Shown: positions 26,313 through 34,444, numbered from the stretch's first letter. The stretch is 64,000 nt of DNA from Chryseobacterium lactis (GCF_003815875.1 NZ_CP033924.1:5554213-5618212); one strand, 5' to 3'. The notes: generated by a model from the sequence alone, not told the origin. Numbers and translations: made by a program.

Positions 26313-26960
26313 CTAATAAATTGAGGGATATTCTATTTCATCGATCCCTACAAAAAATAAGACATCTCCTGCTTCATATCTCACTGAAACTTCATCTTCA
26401 ACGGCAAAATTTCGAGTGCCTATTCTTGTTGTAATGCTTAGATTTCCATTTGTTAAAGGCCAATTCAAGCCCTTAGTTGTTATATTCTCCGCTGAGGGAA
26501 AAGGATAAAGAGAAATCATCCTATTTTTAACCCCTTTCAATGTAAAATCTTTAGGAATAAAATAATATTCTGAAAACTCATCAAAAAATCTGAGGTTCAC
26601 ACGGTCCTTAAATGTATAGGCAACACTAAGGTTTCCAAGGAAATGATCCTGCTCTCCTCCACTTCCACCAAGTACATCTATATCAGAAAATCCTTTTTCA
26701 AGAATGATTTCCAATGCCTTATGAAAGTCTGTTTTATCCTGATCTAATGTAAGTATAAATTTCTCCCGATACATATCTTCATCAGACCCGGGATGCGAAT
26801 CAAAATCCCCGGAAATAAAATCCAGCTTCTCCAAAGGGAATCCCATCCTTTTTAAATAATGAAAAGCACCGTCTGTACAGGCGATCAACTCATAATGTTC
26901 AGGATTGGGCAATGATTTCGGAGCATCTCCGTTGATGAAAAGTAATACTTTATCTTTCAT
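26313..26960 (-). CDS. Thiamine diphosphokinase
   Basis: A 215-residue thiamine pyrophosphokinase. Characteristic pieces are ACTDGAFHYL (about 27-36), DFISGDFDS (about 47-55), LDQDKTDFHKAL (about 72-83), LGGSGGEQDH (about 97-106) and the C-terminal beta domain with ISLYPFPSAENITTKGLNWPL. It transfers pyrophosphate from ATP to thiamine, giving the active cofactor. Its start overlaps the end of the cobalamin adenosyltransferase gene by 11 bp, so the two are co-transcribed and may be translationally coupled. Confidence 0.9.
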   Translation of the reverse strand: MKDKVLLFINGDAPKSLPNPEHYELIACTDGAFHYLKRMGFPLEKLDFISGDFDSHPGSDEDMYREKFILTLDQDKTDFHKALEIILEKGFSDIDVLGGSGGEQDHFLGNLSVAYTFKDRVNLRFFDEFSEYYFIPKDFTLKGVKNRMISLYPFPSAENITTKGLNWPLTNGNLSITTRIGTRNFAVEDEVSVRYEAGDVLFFVGIDEIEYPSIY

Positions 26961-27519
26961 TCGGATTCCAGTATTCTTCCGGTTCGTTATTCAATTTTGA
27001 AATATATCTTGCCAATACAAAGAGATAGTCGGAAAGTCTGTTTAAATATTTAATTAATTCAGGACGTACTTCTTCAGATTCATTTAAAAATACCAATGAA
27101 CGTTCTGCTCTTCGGCAAATAGTTCTTGCGGCATGTAAAAATGTTGCAGATTTCCCACCACCAGGCAGAATGAAATACTGAAGCGGCTCTAATTTTTCCT
27201 CGAAAGCATCCATCCATTGTTCCAGTTCTTCAATCTCCGTTTCTGAAATAATGATAGGAAGACGCGATTTTCCATTAGCCAACATCAACTTATCTACCGG
27301 TGTTGCAGCTTCTGAACCTACCGTGAACAGATCAAACTGTATTTTCTTCAACTGCCTCAACACTTCTGCATCTTCAATATGACTTTTTGCAATTCCGATG
27401 AATGAATTGAGTTCATCTATATTTCCATAGCTGTCGACTCTTGCACTGGCTTTGGAAACTCTTGTTCCACCGTAGAGAGCCGTCTGACCTTTATCTCCTG
27501 TTTTTGTATAAATTTTCAT
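26950..27519 (-). CDS. Cob(I)yrinic acid a,c-diamide adenosyltransferase, PduO type
   Basis: A 189-residue protein from the ATG at 27517-27519 (MKIYTKTGDKGQTALYGGTR), the standard start for this family; the frame could extend nine codons further. PduO-type signatures are YTKTGDKG.T.LYGG, KASARVDSYGNIDELNS, LPGGGKSATFLHAARTICRRAER and YLNRLSDYLFVLAR. It uses ATP to form adenosylcobalamin. No other cobalamin gene is seen here, which suits an organism that salvages corrinoids. It overlaps the thiamine diphosphokinase start. Confidence 0.93.
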   Translation of the reverse strand: MKIYTKTGDKGQTALYGGTRVSKASARVDSYGNIDELNSFIGIAKSHIEDAEVLRQLKKIQFDLFTVGSEAATPVDKLMLANGKSRLPIIISETEIEELEQWMDAFEEKLEPLQYFILPGGGKSATFLHAARTICRRAERSLVFLNESEEVRPELIKYLNRLSDYLFVLARYISKLNNEPEEYWNPNER

Positions 27520-27564
27520 ACTACTAAAATACCTCTTTTTGTACAATGTGAAAAGTAAAATATG

Positions 27565-27895
27565 TTGATGATGTACTTGTCAATCATTATTAGCATAAGT
27601 TTTACTACAAAAGACACAAAAATTTTTGGAACACTTAAGTTATTTTTAAGTGACTACTAAATGTTAGAGAAGTGCACTTAAGCTTTTTGAAAATCTTTGA
27701 TTTTCATTTGAAGTGGACTTACTTATTCGATAGTTTCTCAACTTACTTATGTGTACTAAAGTCTTGATGATGTACTTCCCAATCATTATTTGTGTAAGTT
27801 CAACTGTAAAAAACACAAAGCTTTTTGAAACATTTAAGTTATTTTTAAGTGACTACTAAATGTTGGAGAAGTACAAGTAAGCTTTTTGAAAATCT
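27565..27895. repeat. Two tandem-oriented 132-bp intergenic repeats
   Basis: 27565-27696 and 27764-27895 are direct copies of equal length, both beginning TTGATGATGTACTT and ending GCTTTTTGAAAATCT. By eye they differ at about 18 positions (about 86% identity), with a nearly 30-bp identical core around TTTTTAAGTGACTACTAAAT. The core includes an inverted CACTTAA/TTAAGTG in copy one. Neither contains a gene. A short relative occurs at 18035-18057. They fill the gap between the adenosyltransferase gene and the next repeat block. Confidence 0.8.
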
Positions 27896-27934
27896 CCTAT
27901 TTTTACCAATATTTCAGTTGAAAGAGTGAATATT

Positions 27935-28044
27935 CCCCTCCTTCGGAGGGGTGGCAAAAATTCAAAGAATTTTTGACGGGGTGGTTTTTAGCTGCCCATA
28001 ATAACCACTGCAATAAGATTGCTTCGCCTTCGGCTCGCAATGAC
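27935..28044. repeat. Composite intergenic repeat block with two hairpins
   Basis: It begins with hairpin CCCCTCC/GGAGGGG (27935-27951), then CAAAAATTC/GAATTTTTG (27955-27975), then GACGGGGTGGTTTTTAGC, and ends with the inverted 29-nt element (28016-28044) also present at 17830. Such blocks are typical of dispersed repeat clusters in Flavobacteriia. No reading frame is supported. Confidence 0.65.
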
Positions 28045-28045
28045 A

Positions 28046-28072
28046 GAAAAAAACGGCCGGTAGAAACCGGCC
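28046..28072 (-). terminator. Terminator of the small lipoprotein gene
   Basis: GGCCGGT (28055-28061) pairs with ACCGGCC (28066-28072) across a 4-nt loop. On the minus strand it is followed by a T run (complement of 28047-28053). It lies 8 bp after the stop codon. Confidence 0.8.
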
Positions 28073-28080
28073 AATCCAAA

Positions 28081-28665
28081 TTATTTATTTACCTCTACGT
28101 ATTGTATGATGGTCTGATTTTGGGGATTGTAGATAATAGTACTACTGTTCGGAAATCTTTTAAGTTTATAATACTGAATATTTTTATCCGTTTTAATATC
28201 ATCTAAAAAGCTGGTATCAAAAGTATTTTCCGGAAGAAACTTGGCAACAAAATCTATTTTATCAATAATACTTTGCCCATCTACTTTGCGAGCCTTTTTA
28301 TCTGACTTATTTTCATCAGAAGTTGGCTGACTTTCCAGAAAAGGAAGCAATACATTAATATCTGCTTTGTATTTTAAAATAAACCCTTCCGTACCGGTTG
28401 GAAATTTGAACTTTTTCCCCTTGTCTTCTGAAACTACCGGCGTTCCGGTAGTAGGAAATACATCATTAAACTTAATGTCCTGAGAGTTGGTTAAGGAATT
28501 GATAGATTCGTTGACTGTCTTTTTAACAGTTTCCTCTACCGCTTGTTGAGCTTTTTGTTGTACCGTTTCCGTTGTTTTTTGAACAGTTTGGTCTATTTTC
28601 TCTTCAATCTTATTACATGATATTAATAAAAGAGCTGCCATTGCAGGCAAAATATACTTCTTCAT
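28081..28665 (-). CDS. Hypothetical lipoprotein
   Basis: A 194-residue protein with lipoprotein signal LLLISC (lipid Cys about 17). A Glu/Lys/Thr-rich helix follows (about 20-60, KIEEKIDQTVQKTTETVQQ), probably coiled coil or amphipathic. The globular remainder is not recognised. It contains a short loop (DENKSDKKARKVDG, about 118-131) and ends IQYVEVNK. It stands alone between a repeat block and a divergent DinB gene. I assign no function beyond envelope localisation. Confidence 0.7.
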   Translation of the reverse strand: MKKYILPAMAALLLISCNKIEEKIDQTVQKTTETVQQKAQQAVEETVKKTVNESINSLTNSQDIKFNDVFPTTGTPVVSEDKGKKFKFPTGTEGFILKYKADINVLLPFLESQPTSDENKSDKKARKVDGQSIIDKIDFVAKFLPENTFDTSFLDDIKTDKNIQYYKLKRFPNSSTIIYNPQNQTIIQYVEVNK

Positions 28666-28850
28666 AATTCTATTCTAATAGGTCAATTTTCTTTTTTTAT
28701 TAACTCACTTTCTTTCTAACGTAAAAGTAGGTTCAGATATTTTAGCAAAAAATAAAATATTTTTCCGGTGTTCAAAATACTGCTGACAAACTGTTGTCAT
28801 AACCTGCCCTTACCTTTGTTTCAACAATAACAAACAAAAACCATACAATT

Positions 28851-29342
28851 ATGACAACTACAGCAACAGCAACAAAACAATTCATGTCTACCGAACAGTT
28901 ATTAGAGCATTGGCAAGGGCATAGAAATCTGACTAGAAGAGTGATTGAAGCTTTTCCTGAAAAAGAATTATTTGAATTTTCAGTGGGTGGTATGAGACCT
29001 TTCGCAAAACTTGCATTAGAGCTGATCGGTATTGGCGGTCCTGCTTTAAAGGGAATTGTTGACGGGACTACAGAAGCTTACAACGAAGAAGCTTTTAATC
29101 CAAAAACAAAAGAAGAAATCCTGAAAAAATGGGACGAAGAAACAGGAGTAATCAATCATTATTTCGGGCAGATTTCTGAAGAACGTTTCCAGGAAACTTT
29201 TAATTTATTCGGAGAATATGAATTCCCGGTATATCAAAATATTCTTTATTTCGTGGATAACGAAATTCACCACCGTGGACAAGGCTATACCTATTTAAGA
29301 GCTTTGGGTATTGAACCTCCTTTCTTCTGGGAAAGATTTTAA
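28851..29342 (+). CDS. DinB family protein
   Basis: A 163-residue four-helix-bundle protein of the DinB/YfiT family. The predicted metal-binding histidines are in EHWQGHRNLT (about 19-28) and EIHHRGQGYTYLRALG (about 142-157). SVGGMRPFAKLALELIGIG is the usual second helix. Members act as thiol- or metal-dependent transferases, or as damage-inducible proteins of unknown chemistry. A YafY-type regulator gene lies immediately downstream in convergent orientation, an arrangement that often accompanies DinB genes in Chryseobacterium-like genomes, but direct control is not shown. The first seven residues (MTTTATA) may be dispensable, with a second ATG at residue 12. Confidence 0.82.
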   Translation: MTTTATATKQFMSTEQLLEHWQGHRNLTRRVIEAFPEKELFEFSVGGMRPFAKLALELIGIGGPALKGIVDGTTEAYNEEAFNPKTKEEILKKWDEETGVINHYFGQISEERFQETFNLFGEYEFPVYQNILYFVDNEIHHRGQGYTYLRALGIEPPFFWERF

Positions 29343-29421
29343 TAAAACTAAAAAAGCAAATTAACTTTTTGCTTCACTCAATTTACAACCATTTCATCTA
29401 TTTGTCAATAAAAGTCATTAA

Positions 29422-29446
29422 CCTCAGCAGTATTTGCTGGGGTTTT
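29422..29446 (+). terminator. Terminator between DinB and YafY genes
   Basis: CCTCAGCA (29422-29429) pairs with TGCTGGGG (29435-29442), including one G-U pair, and is followed by TTTT on the plus strand. It sits 80 bp after the DinB stop and abuts the stop of the convergent regulator gene. Confidence 0.65.
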
Positions 29447-30398
29447 ATTGATGTCTTTCAGTCATTTTTAAAAGCAATTCATTAAGTCGGGTGCGAAGGC
29501 TCTCGGGTTCAAGAATTGTTGCATAATCTGCAAAAGTGACCACCCAGCGTGGAAATCCGTCATTAATCCATTCTGTTTCAAAAGTCAGTTCGACCCCTTG
29601 AGGTGTTTCTTCTTCTTGAATCAATCCATAGTATCTTTTAGAATTCACAAGATGGGCCATTATTTTTTTGTCTACTAAAAGTCTGGCTATTACCTTATTT
29701 TCATTGGATCTTTTTCGATAGTCATTGATCTGGCCATATTCCTGTAAAAAAGGAGTTTGTGTTTTGGAAATCTTCAAAATTCTGTCAATCCGGAATTGTC
29801 TGAAATCATTTCTCAACGTACAATATGCCATGATATACCAAAAATTAAATTCAAAAAACACCCCTACTGTTTCAATAATTCTGATGGTAACTCTGGAATC
29901 TACCGTTTGATATTCAATATTCAGCTGTGTCTTTTCCTCGATACTTTCAAGGATAATGGGAATTACATTTTTCAGGGAATCCCCGGGTTGAGTATGGAAG
30001 TTAAAAACATCGATTTGTTTTTCAATATTCTGAATAAGATTTTTATCCGAATGTCTCAATACCGACCTTACTTTTTCCATGGCTGTCTGGTAATGGTTGC
30101 CTAAACTTTGATGAGAAAACTTTTGCATCAGTTTTTCAGCCGTGATAAAACTAAGCACTTCCTCTTTGGTAAACATTACGGGAGGAAGTTTATAACCATC
30201 CATTAAAGAATATCCATTTCCGGCTTCACCGATAATAGGAATACCAGCATTTTCCAACGTCTTTACATCACGATAAATTGTTCTGATACTGACATCAAAT
30301 TTTTCCGCCAGATCCTGTGCCCTGACGACAGACTTAGATTGCAGCTGGGTAAGAATTGCCGTTACCCGGTCAAGCTTCTTAAGATAATGGTCGTTCAT
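29445..30398 (-). CDS. YafY-type transcriptional regulator (HTH plus WYL domain)
   Basis: A 317-residue regulator. The N-terminal DeoR-like winged helix is at about 8-60 (RAQDLAEKFDVSIRTIYRDVKTLENAGIPI). A linker (GEAGNGYSLMDGYKLPPVMFT) leads to a WYL ligand-binding domain at about 135-235 (FEFNFWYIMAYCTLRNDFRQFRIDRI) and a WCX-like C-terminal extension (about 240-317). WYL domains bind ligands such as nucleic acids and act in stress or DNA-damage responses. Its target is not visible; the convergent DinB gene is a possible but unproven one. Confidence 0.87.
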   Translation of the reverse strand: MNDHYLKKLDRVTAILTQLQSKSVVRAQDLAEKFDVSIRTIYRDVKTLENAGIPIIGEAGNGYSLMDGYKLPPVMFTKEEVLSFITAEKLMQKFSHQSLGNHYQTAMEKVRSVLRHSDKNLIQNIEKQIDVFNFHTQPGDSLKNVIPIILESIEEKTQLNIEYQTVDSRVTIRIIETVGVFFEFNFWYIMAYCTLRNDFRQFRIDRILKISKTQTPFLQEYGQINDYRKRSNENKVIARLLVDKKIMAHLVNSKRYYGLIQEEETPQGVELTFETEWINDGFPRWVVTFADYATILEPESLRTRLNELLLKMTERHQ

Positions 30399-30442
30399 GT
30401 ATTGGGAGATAATTAATAATCAGCAAAATTATCATTTTATCT

Positions 30443-32251
30443 TTAGTTTTCTTTAAAAGTATTCACCAGTTTATCGAGGTTTAAACTTCTGGCGGAAGCA
30501 TCAAAAATTTCACGATAAACACCATCTTTATTGTACAATTCATCGTGGGTTCCGTTTTCTACTACCTGACCTTTTTTCATCACGTAAATCGTGTCCGAAT
30601 CCAAAATCTGAGATAATGAGTGGGAAATAATAATAACTGTTCTGCCTTCTTTTATCGCATCCAGAGAATTTTTAATCTGTTCGGTAGCAATAGCATCAAG
30701 GCTTGCTGTAGGCTCGTCCAGAAAGATAATGGGTGGATTTTTCAAAAATAATCTGGCAATGGCTATTCTTTGTTGTTGCCCTCCAGACAGCTGGGTCGCA
30801 TCATGCTGATACTGATCCGGAAGATCCATAATTTGTTCATGTAAATACGCTTTTTTGGCAGCTTCCTGGATTTCCTCAAAACTGGCATTCATATCTCCGT
30901 AACGGATATTATCCTCGATGCTTCCCTGAAAGATATGATTTTTCTGAAGCACCAACCCAAGATCACTTCGTAAAAAGGTATTATCAAACTCATTTAAATT
31001 AACATCATCCAATATAATCTCCCCTGAATCCGGAAGATAGAACTTACACAACAAATTAATCACTGTTGATTTTCCCGCACCACTTAATCCAACCAATGCG
31101 GTCGTTTTCCCGTTTTCAATCTTCATGGAAACATTGCGTAATGCTTTTGTGCCATTAGGATAAGTAAAATCTACATTTTTCAATTCGAAAGTTCCTTTTA
31201 TTTCTTTTTCTACAAAGGCTCCGTTGGGTTCTGTTTCGTTATCAGCATTTAAAATATCAAAATATCCTTCAGCATAAATCATGGCATCGTTCATATCGTC
31301 ATAAATCCTGTGTAATTGGCGTATAGGAGCCGAAACATTATTAAAAAGCATAATATGAAGCATAATCGCCCCTATGGTCATCTGCTGATCAAGAACGAGA
31401 TAAACCGTTAAAATGATAATTAAAACGACTCCAAACTGTTCAATAAATGTTTTCAATCCATCATAAATAAAGTTGGTCTTCCGGGTAAACATCTGGCTTT
31501 CCATCAACTGCATCTGAAGATCATACTGTTTTTTGCCTTCAAACTTTTCACGGACAAAACTTTTGATCACCATGATTGAATTGATCAGATTCAAAAGTCC
31601 GGAAGTTTTCTTTTCTCTTTGATTTCTTAATTGGCGACGTACTCCGCTTAATTTCTTAGCCTGAAGTGCACTGATATAAAAATAGATGGGAACAATCACT
31701 GTAGAAACCATTCCCACATACACATTCTGCATATACATGATGATCAGGGCAATGATTGCGTTAGAAAAAAGAGGTAAAATATCAATGAAAAAATTTTGAA
31801 CCAATTTTGTTAAACTTTCAATACCACGATCAATCCTGATCTGTAATTTACCAGATTCATGATTTTCATCGTTAAAATAAGCAACCCTATACATCAAAAT
31901 TTTGTCAATAGCCGATTGCGCCAATACAGAACTGATATTGATCCTGATTTTTTCTCCGTAAAATTTCTGTCCGAAATTGATGAAAATATTCAATAATTCC
32001 TTACCTAACAAGATGATGGAAATAATAATTAAGATATGAATTCCCTCCGTCATTGGATCAGGAAGATGAGTAAGATTGGTCACCTCATCTACGGTATATT
32101 TCAAAACAATCGGGTTGACCTGTGCGGCAAGTGCTCCCAGAAAAGTAAGAAACAAAGTTCCGTAAATCATCGGTCGATAAGGTCTTATAAAGGGAACAAG
32201 CTGTTTATAAATTCCGAATAAAGTAACGGTTCTGTTGAAAGGTTTTGCCAT
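30443..32251 (-). CDS. ABC transporter, fused permease and ATPase (MsbA-like exporter)
   Basis: A 602-residue half-transporter. Six hydrophobic helices span about 25-320. The nucleotide-binding domain (about 350-590) has Walker A GLSGAGKST, signature LSGGQQQR, Walker B IIFLDEPTASLD and H-loop IISHS. It is an exporter of the type I family, probably working as a homodimer. The substrate (lipid, peptide or drug) cannot be read from sequence. It follows lptB on the same strand, but a strong terminator separates them, so the two are not a simple operon. Confidence 0.9.
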   Translation of the reverse strand: MAKPFNRTVTLFGIYKQLVPFIRPYRPMIYGTLFLTFLGALAAQVNPIVLKYTVDEVTNLTHLPDPMTEGIHILIIISIILLGKELLNIFINFGQKFYGEKIRINISSVLAQSAIDKILMYRVAYFNDENHESGKLQIRIDRGIESLTKLVQNFFIDILPLFSNAIIALIIMYMQNVYVGMVSTVIVPIYFYISALQAKKLSGVRRQLRNQREKKTSGLLNLINSIMVIKSFVREKFEGKKQYDLQMQLMESQMFTRKTNFIYDGLKTFIEQFGVVLIIILTVYLVLDQQMTIGAIMLHIMLFNNVSAPIRQLHRIYDDMNDAMIYAEGYFDILNADNETEPNGAFVEKEIKGTFELKNVDFTYPNGTKALRNVSMKIENGKTTALVGLSGAGKSTVINLLCKFYLPDSGEIILDDVNLNEFDNTFLRSDLGLVLQKNHIFQGSIEDNIRYGDMNASFEEIQEAAKKAYLHEQIMDLPDQYQHDATQLSGGQQQRIAIARLFLKNPPIIFLDEPTASLDAIATEQIKNSLDAIKEGRTVIIISHSLSQILDSDTIYVMKKGQVVENGTHDELYNKDGVYREIFDASARSLNLDKLVNTFKEN

Positions 32252-32270
32252 AGGAATTATTTAAACTGAA

Positions 32271-32303
32271 AAACGTACCGTTTTCAAGAGAAAAGGTACG
32301 TTT
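32271..32303 (-). terminator. Terminator between lptB and the ABC exporter
   Basis: AAACGTACC (32271-32279) pairs with GGTACGTTT (32295-32303). A further TTTTC/GAAAA pairing extends the stem inside, and T tracts follow on the minus strand. It closes the lptB transcript. Confidence 0.8.
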
Positions 32304-32338
32304 TTATTATTATTTTCAGCAAATAAATTGCTTAATAT

Positions 32339-33400
32339 TTATCCTTCATACATATAAGTCGTAAGGTAGTGCAGTTCTGGTCTGCTGACTTCTTTAGAAT
32401 CTGCTTCAGCCTGTTCTTTAGAGTACTGGGAGTTTATTTCTTTTTTCTGGAAAACAAACGAGTTATTGGCATTTTTATCAACAACATCATTAAAGATATG
32501 TTCAATTTCAGAATTTGCCAGTGAGGCAAAGCTGATATCTTCAAATCCATACATCAATCTCAGATCATCAAACTGTTTGAAGTTTTCATTTACAAATCCT
32601 TGAAAATGAGCTTTTGAATCGAAATTACCTGCCCAGATATTATAAGCGTATTTTTTCTTTTTAGGCTTATCCAAAATACTCTGGTACACGAAGTTCTCAC
32701 CAAGATAAGCTTCTCTTACCTGCGGATCATTAGCAAGCTCTTCCGGAAGTCCTTCCTTCAGAATCTTTCCTTCAAACATAATGTAGGTCTTATTGGTAAT
32801 TGCCAACGTTTGCTGTACGTTGTGGTCGGTAATCAGAATTCCGATATTTTTATCAACCAGACTTCTTACAATCTTCTGAATATCTTCTACGGCAATTGGG
32901 TCTACCCCTGCAAAAGGCTCATCCAAAAGAATAAAATTCGGGCTTGTGGCAAGACAGCGGGCAATTTCCGTTCTACGCCTTTCTCCTCCGGAAAGAAGAT
33001 CCCCTCTGTTTTTACGTACATGTTGCAAAGAAAATTCTTCGATCAACTCATCGCATTTGATTTGCTGTTCACGTTTGGAAAGTTTTGTTAATTGCAAAAC
33101 ACCCATGATGTTTTCTTCAACAGATAGTTTTCTAAAAACAGAAGCTTCCTGAGCAAGATATCCAATACCTTTTTGAGCCCTGCGGTACATCGCATCGGTT
33201 GTAATTTCCTGTTTATCCAGAAAAATCTTTCCTGAAGTGGGCTTAACCAACCCTACGATCATATAAAACGAGGTGGTTTTTCCTGCCCCGTTCGGGCCAA
33301 GCAAACCAACAATTTCTCCCTGTTGAACCTGTACAGAAACGCCTTTTACAACTTTTTTAGGACCGTATTCTTTGATTAAGTTTTCTCCGCGTAAAATCAT
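32339..33400 (-). CDS. lptB: LPS-export ATPase LptB with extra C-terminal domain
   Basis: A 353-residue protein. Residues 1-240 are a complete LptB: Walker A GPNGAGKT (35-42), Q-loop LAQEAS, signature LLSGGERRR (135-143), Walker B FILLDEPFAGVD (157-168), H-loop TDHNV, and the family ending AYLGENF. LptB powers extraction of lipopolysaccharide from the inner membrane with LptFGC. Residues 241-353 are extra compared with the usual length of about 240. After a KPKKKK linker the domain begins YNIWAGNFDSKAHFQGFV and is acidic and aromatic. That opening resembles the DUF4284/Imm22 fold, though I cannot confirm it. No frameshift is needed, so it looks like a true fusion. Confidence 0.9.
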   Translation of the reverse strand: MILRGENLIKEYGPKKVVKGVSVQVQQGEIVGLLGPNGAGKTTSFYMIVGLVKPTSGKIFLDKQEITTDAMYRRAQKGIGYLAQEASVFRKLSVEENIMGVLQLTKLSKREQQIKCDELIEEFSLQHVRKNRGDLLSGGERRRTEIARCLATSPNFILLDEPFAGVDPIAVEDIQKIVRSLVDKNIGILITDHNVQQTLAITNKTYIMFEGKILKEGLPEELANDPQVREAYLGENFVYQSILDKPKKKKYAYNIWAGNFDSKAHFQGFVNENFKQFDDLRLMYGFEDISFASLANSEIEHIFNDVVDKNANNSFVFQKKEINSQYSKEQAEADSKEVSRPELHYLTTYMYEG

Positions 33401-33551
33401 GAGGCAAATATATCAAAAATATAAATTCACTTAGCAGCAATGTAAACTTTGTTTATCTGAAAGCCTAAACTTGCTTACATTCATCATATTGTAACTTTTA
33501 ATGATTCTGAGCTACTTATATGGTAACGAAATCAGTTTAAAATAGTAAGAA

Positions 33552-33845
33552 ATGGAAAATTACAGTTATACAAAAACAGAAAATTCTCAGAACCAACAAA
33601 ATAACATGCCATATCGCTCGGAAAAGAAAATACCCGCTGCCTTATTGGGAATAATTGTGGGATGGCTGGCTTTGAACAAATTCTACCTGGGATATACTAA
33701 AGAAGGTATCATCCAGTTGGTTTTAAACATTGTCACCCTAGGAGCAGCCTCTGTCATTCCTTTTATTGAAGGAATTCTATATTTATTTATGAGCGACAAA
33801 CAGTTTGATGACACCTATGTGTATGGCAGAAAAGGCTGGCTTTAA
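33552..33845 (+). CDS. TM2 domain-containing membrane protein
   Basis: A 97-residue protein. A short Asn/Gln-rich cytoplasmic lead (about 1-25) is followed by a TM2 domain: basic KK, helix one AALLGIIVGWLAL, the loop NKFYLGYTKEG with the family's Gly-x-x-x-x-F-Y pattern, and helix two IIQLVLNIVTLGAASVIPFIEGILYLF. The function of TM2 proteins in bacteria is poorly known. It lies just upstream of a double-glycine peptide gene on the same strand, 66 bp apart. Confidence 0.85.
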   Translation: MENYSYTKTENSQNQQNNMPYRSEKKIPAALLGIIVGWLALNKFYLGYTKEGIIQLVLNIVTLGAASVIPFIEGILYLFMSDKQFDDTYVYGRKGWL

Positions 33846-33911
33846 TATACTTCCAATCAATGTGATATATTTTCATTAATTTTAGCTTAACTAATTAATA
33901 AAATATTCACC

Positions 33912-34088
33912 ATGAAAAAGTTAACAAGAAAAAATTTAAAAGAAACCAAAGGAGGTTATTATTATACCTATCCTGATAAAAACGGGAATTGCTTTCCGGG
34001 ATGGTATTTATGTCCGACAAAAATTTGTCTTTTAGATCATCCAGAGAATCCTATACGCCCTGAAGATTCCTTCTGCCAGGGGAGATAA
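33912..34088 (+). CDS. Double-glycine leader, bacteriocin-like peptide
   Basis: A 58-residue peptide. Its leader MKKLTRKNLKETKGG ends in Gly-Gly after a Leu/Lys-rich helix, the hallmark of peptides cut by C39-type ABC transporters. The core (about 43 residues) is Tyr-rich at the start (YYYTY) and has four cysteines (CFPG, LCP, KICLL, SFCQGR), so two disulfides or other crosslinks are possible. No maturation enzyme or C39 transporter is in the window. A terminator follows, and a second peptide of the same type lies convergently at 34161-34298. Many Flavobacteriia encode such short genes, whose products and targets are mostly unknown. Confidence 0.75.
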   Translation: MKKLTRKNLKETKGGYYYTYPDKNGNCFPGWYLCPTKICLLDHPENPIRPEDSFCQGR

Positions 34089-34114
34089 AAAAATCACATC
34101 AGGTGAGTAATATA

Positions 34115-34147
34115 AAAGGCTGTCTCATGAGACAGCCTTTGTTTTTT
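34115..34147. terminator. Bidirectional terminator between the two peptide genes
   Basis: AAAGGCTGTCT (34115-34125) pairs with AGACAGCCTTT (34130-34140) across CATG, followed by GTTTTTT on the plus side. It serves both convergent peptide genes. Confidence 0.9.
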
Positions 34148-34160
34148 ATATTGAATATGA

Positions 34161-34298
34161 TTAATCAATACATGCTAAATGTTCAATAACACACGGATAC
34201 CAAATATCTCTGCACCATGTTCCACAATTGGGATTATCTACTTCTCCTCCTTTAATTGCCTTTAATTGATTTCTCTCAATCTTTTTTAAATTTTTCAT
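34161..34298 (-). CDS. Double-glycine leader, bacteriocin-like peptide (second copy type)
   Basis: A 45-residue peptide with leader MKNLKKIERNQLKAIKGG and a 27-residue acidic core containing four cysteines (NCGTWCRDIWYPCVIEHLACID). The leader resembles that of the neighbouring peptide (K-x-L/I ... L-K-x-I/T-K-G-G), but the cores differ, so this is a pair of distinct products sharing a processing signal. A strong TATATTTG box lies upstream at 34344-34351. Secretion or modification genes would have to be elsewhere in the genome. Confidence 0.75.
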   Translation of the reverse strand: MKNLKKIERNQLKAIKGGEVDNPNCGTWCRDIWYPCVIEHLACID

Positions 34299-34343
34299 AG
34301 GTTATTTTGTTTTTATTATTTCATGTATTGAAATAAGTTCATT

Positions 34344-34351
34344 CAAATATA
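34344..34351 (-). promoter_or_regulatory. -7 promoter box for the minus-strand peptide gene
   Basis: TATATTTG on the minus strand, 46 bp upstream of the peptide start, matches the Bacteroidota TAnnTTTG element. A -33 TTG is not clear. Confidence 0.4.
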
Positions 34352-34444
34352 ACTAATTTTATTTGTAAAAAAAGCTTGAAATCTCTCTTTTCAGGTCATT
34401 AACTTTAGATTAACATTTTTTCAAAAATCAGAATTTATGAACTA

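Noticed and set aside
27565..28044. CRISPR array
   Set aside because: The repeats are only two long diverged copies plus unrelated hairpin elements, with no regular short repeat-spacer pattern and no cas genes.
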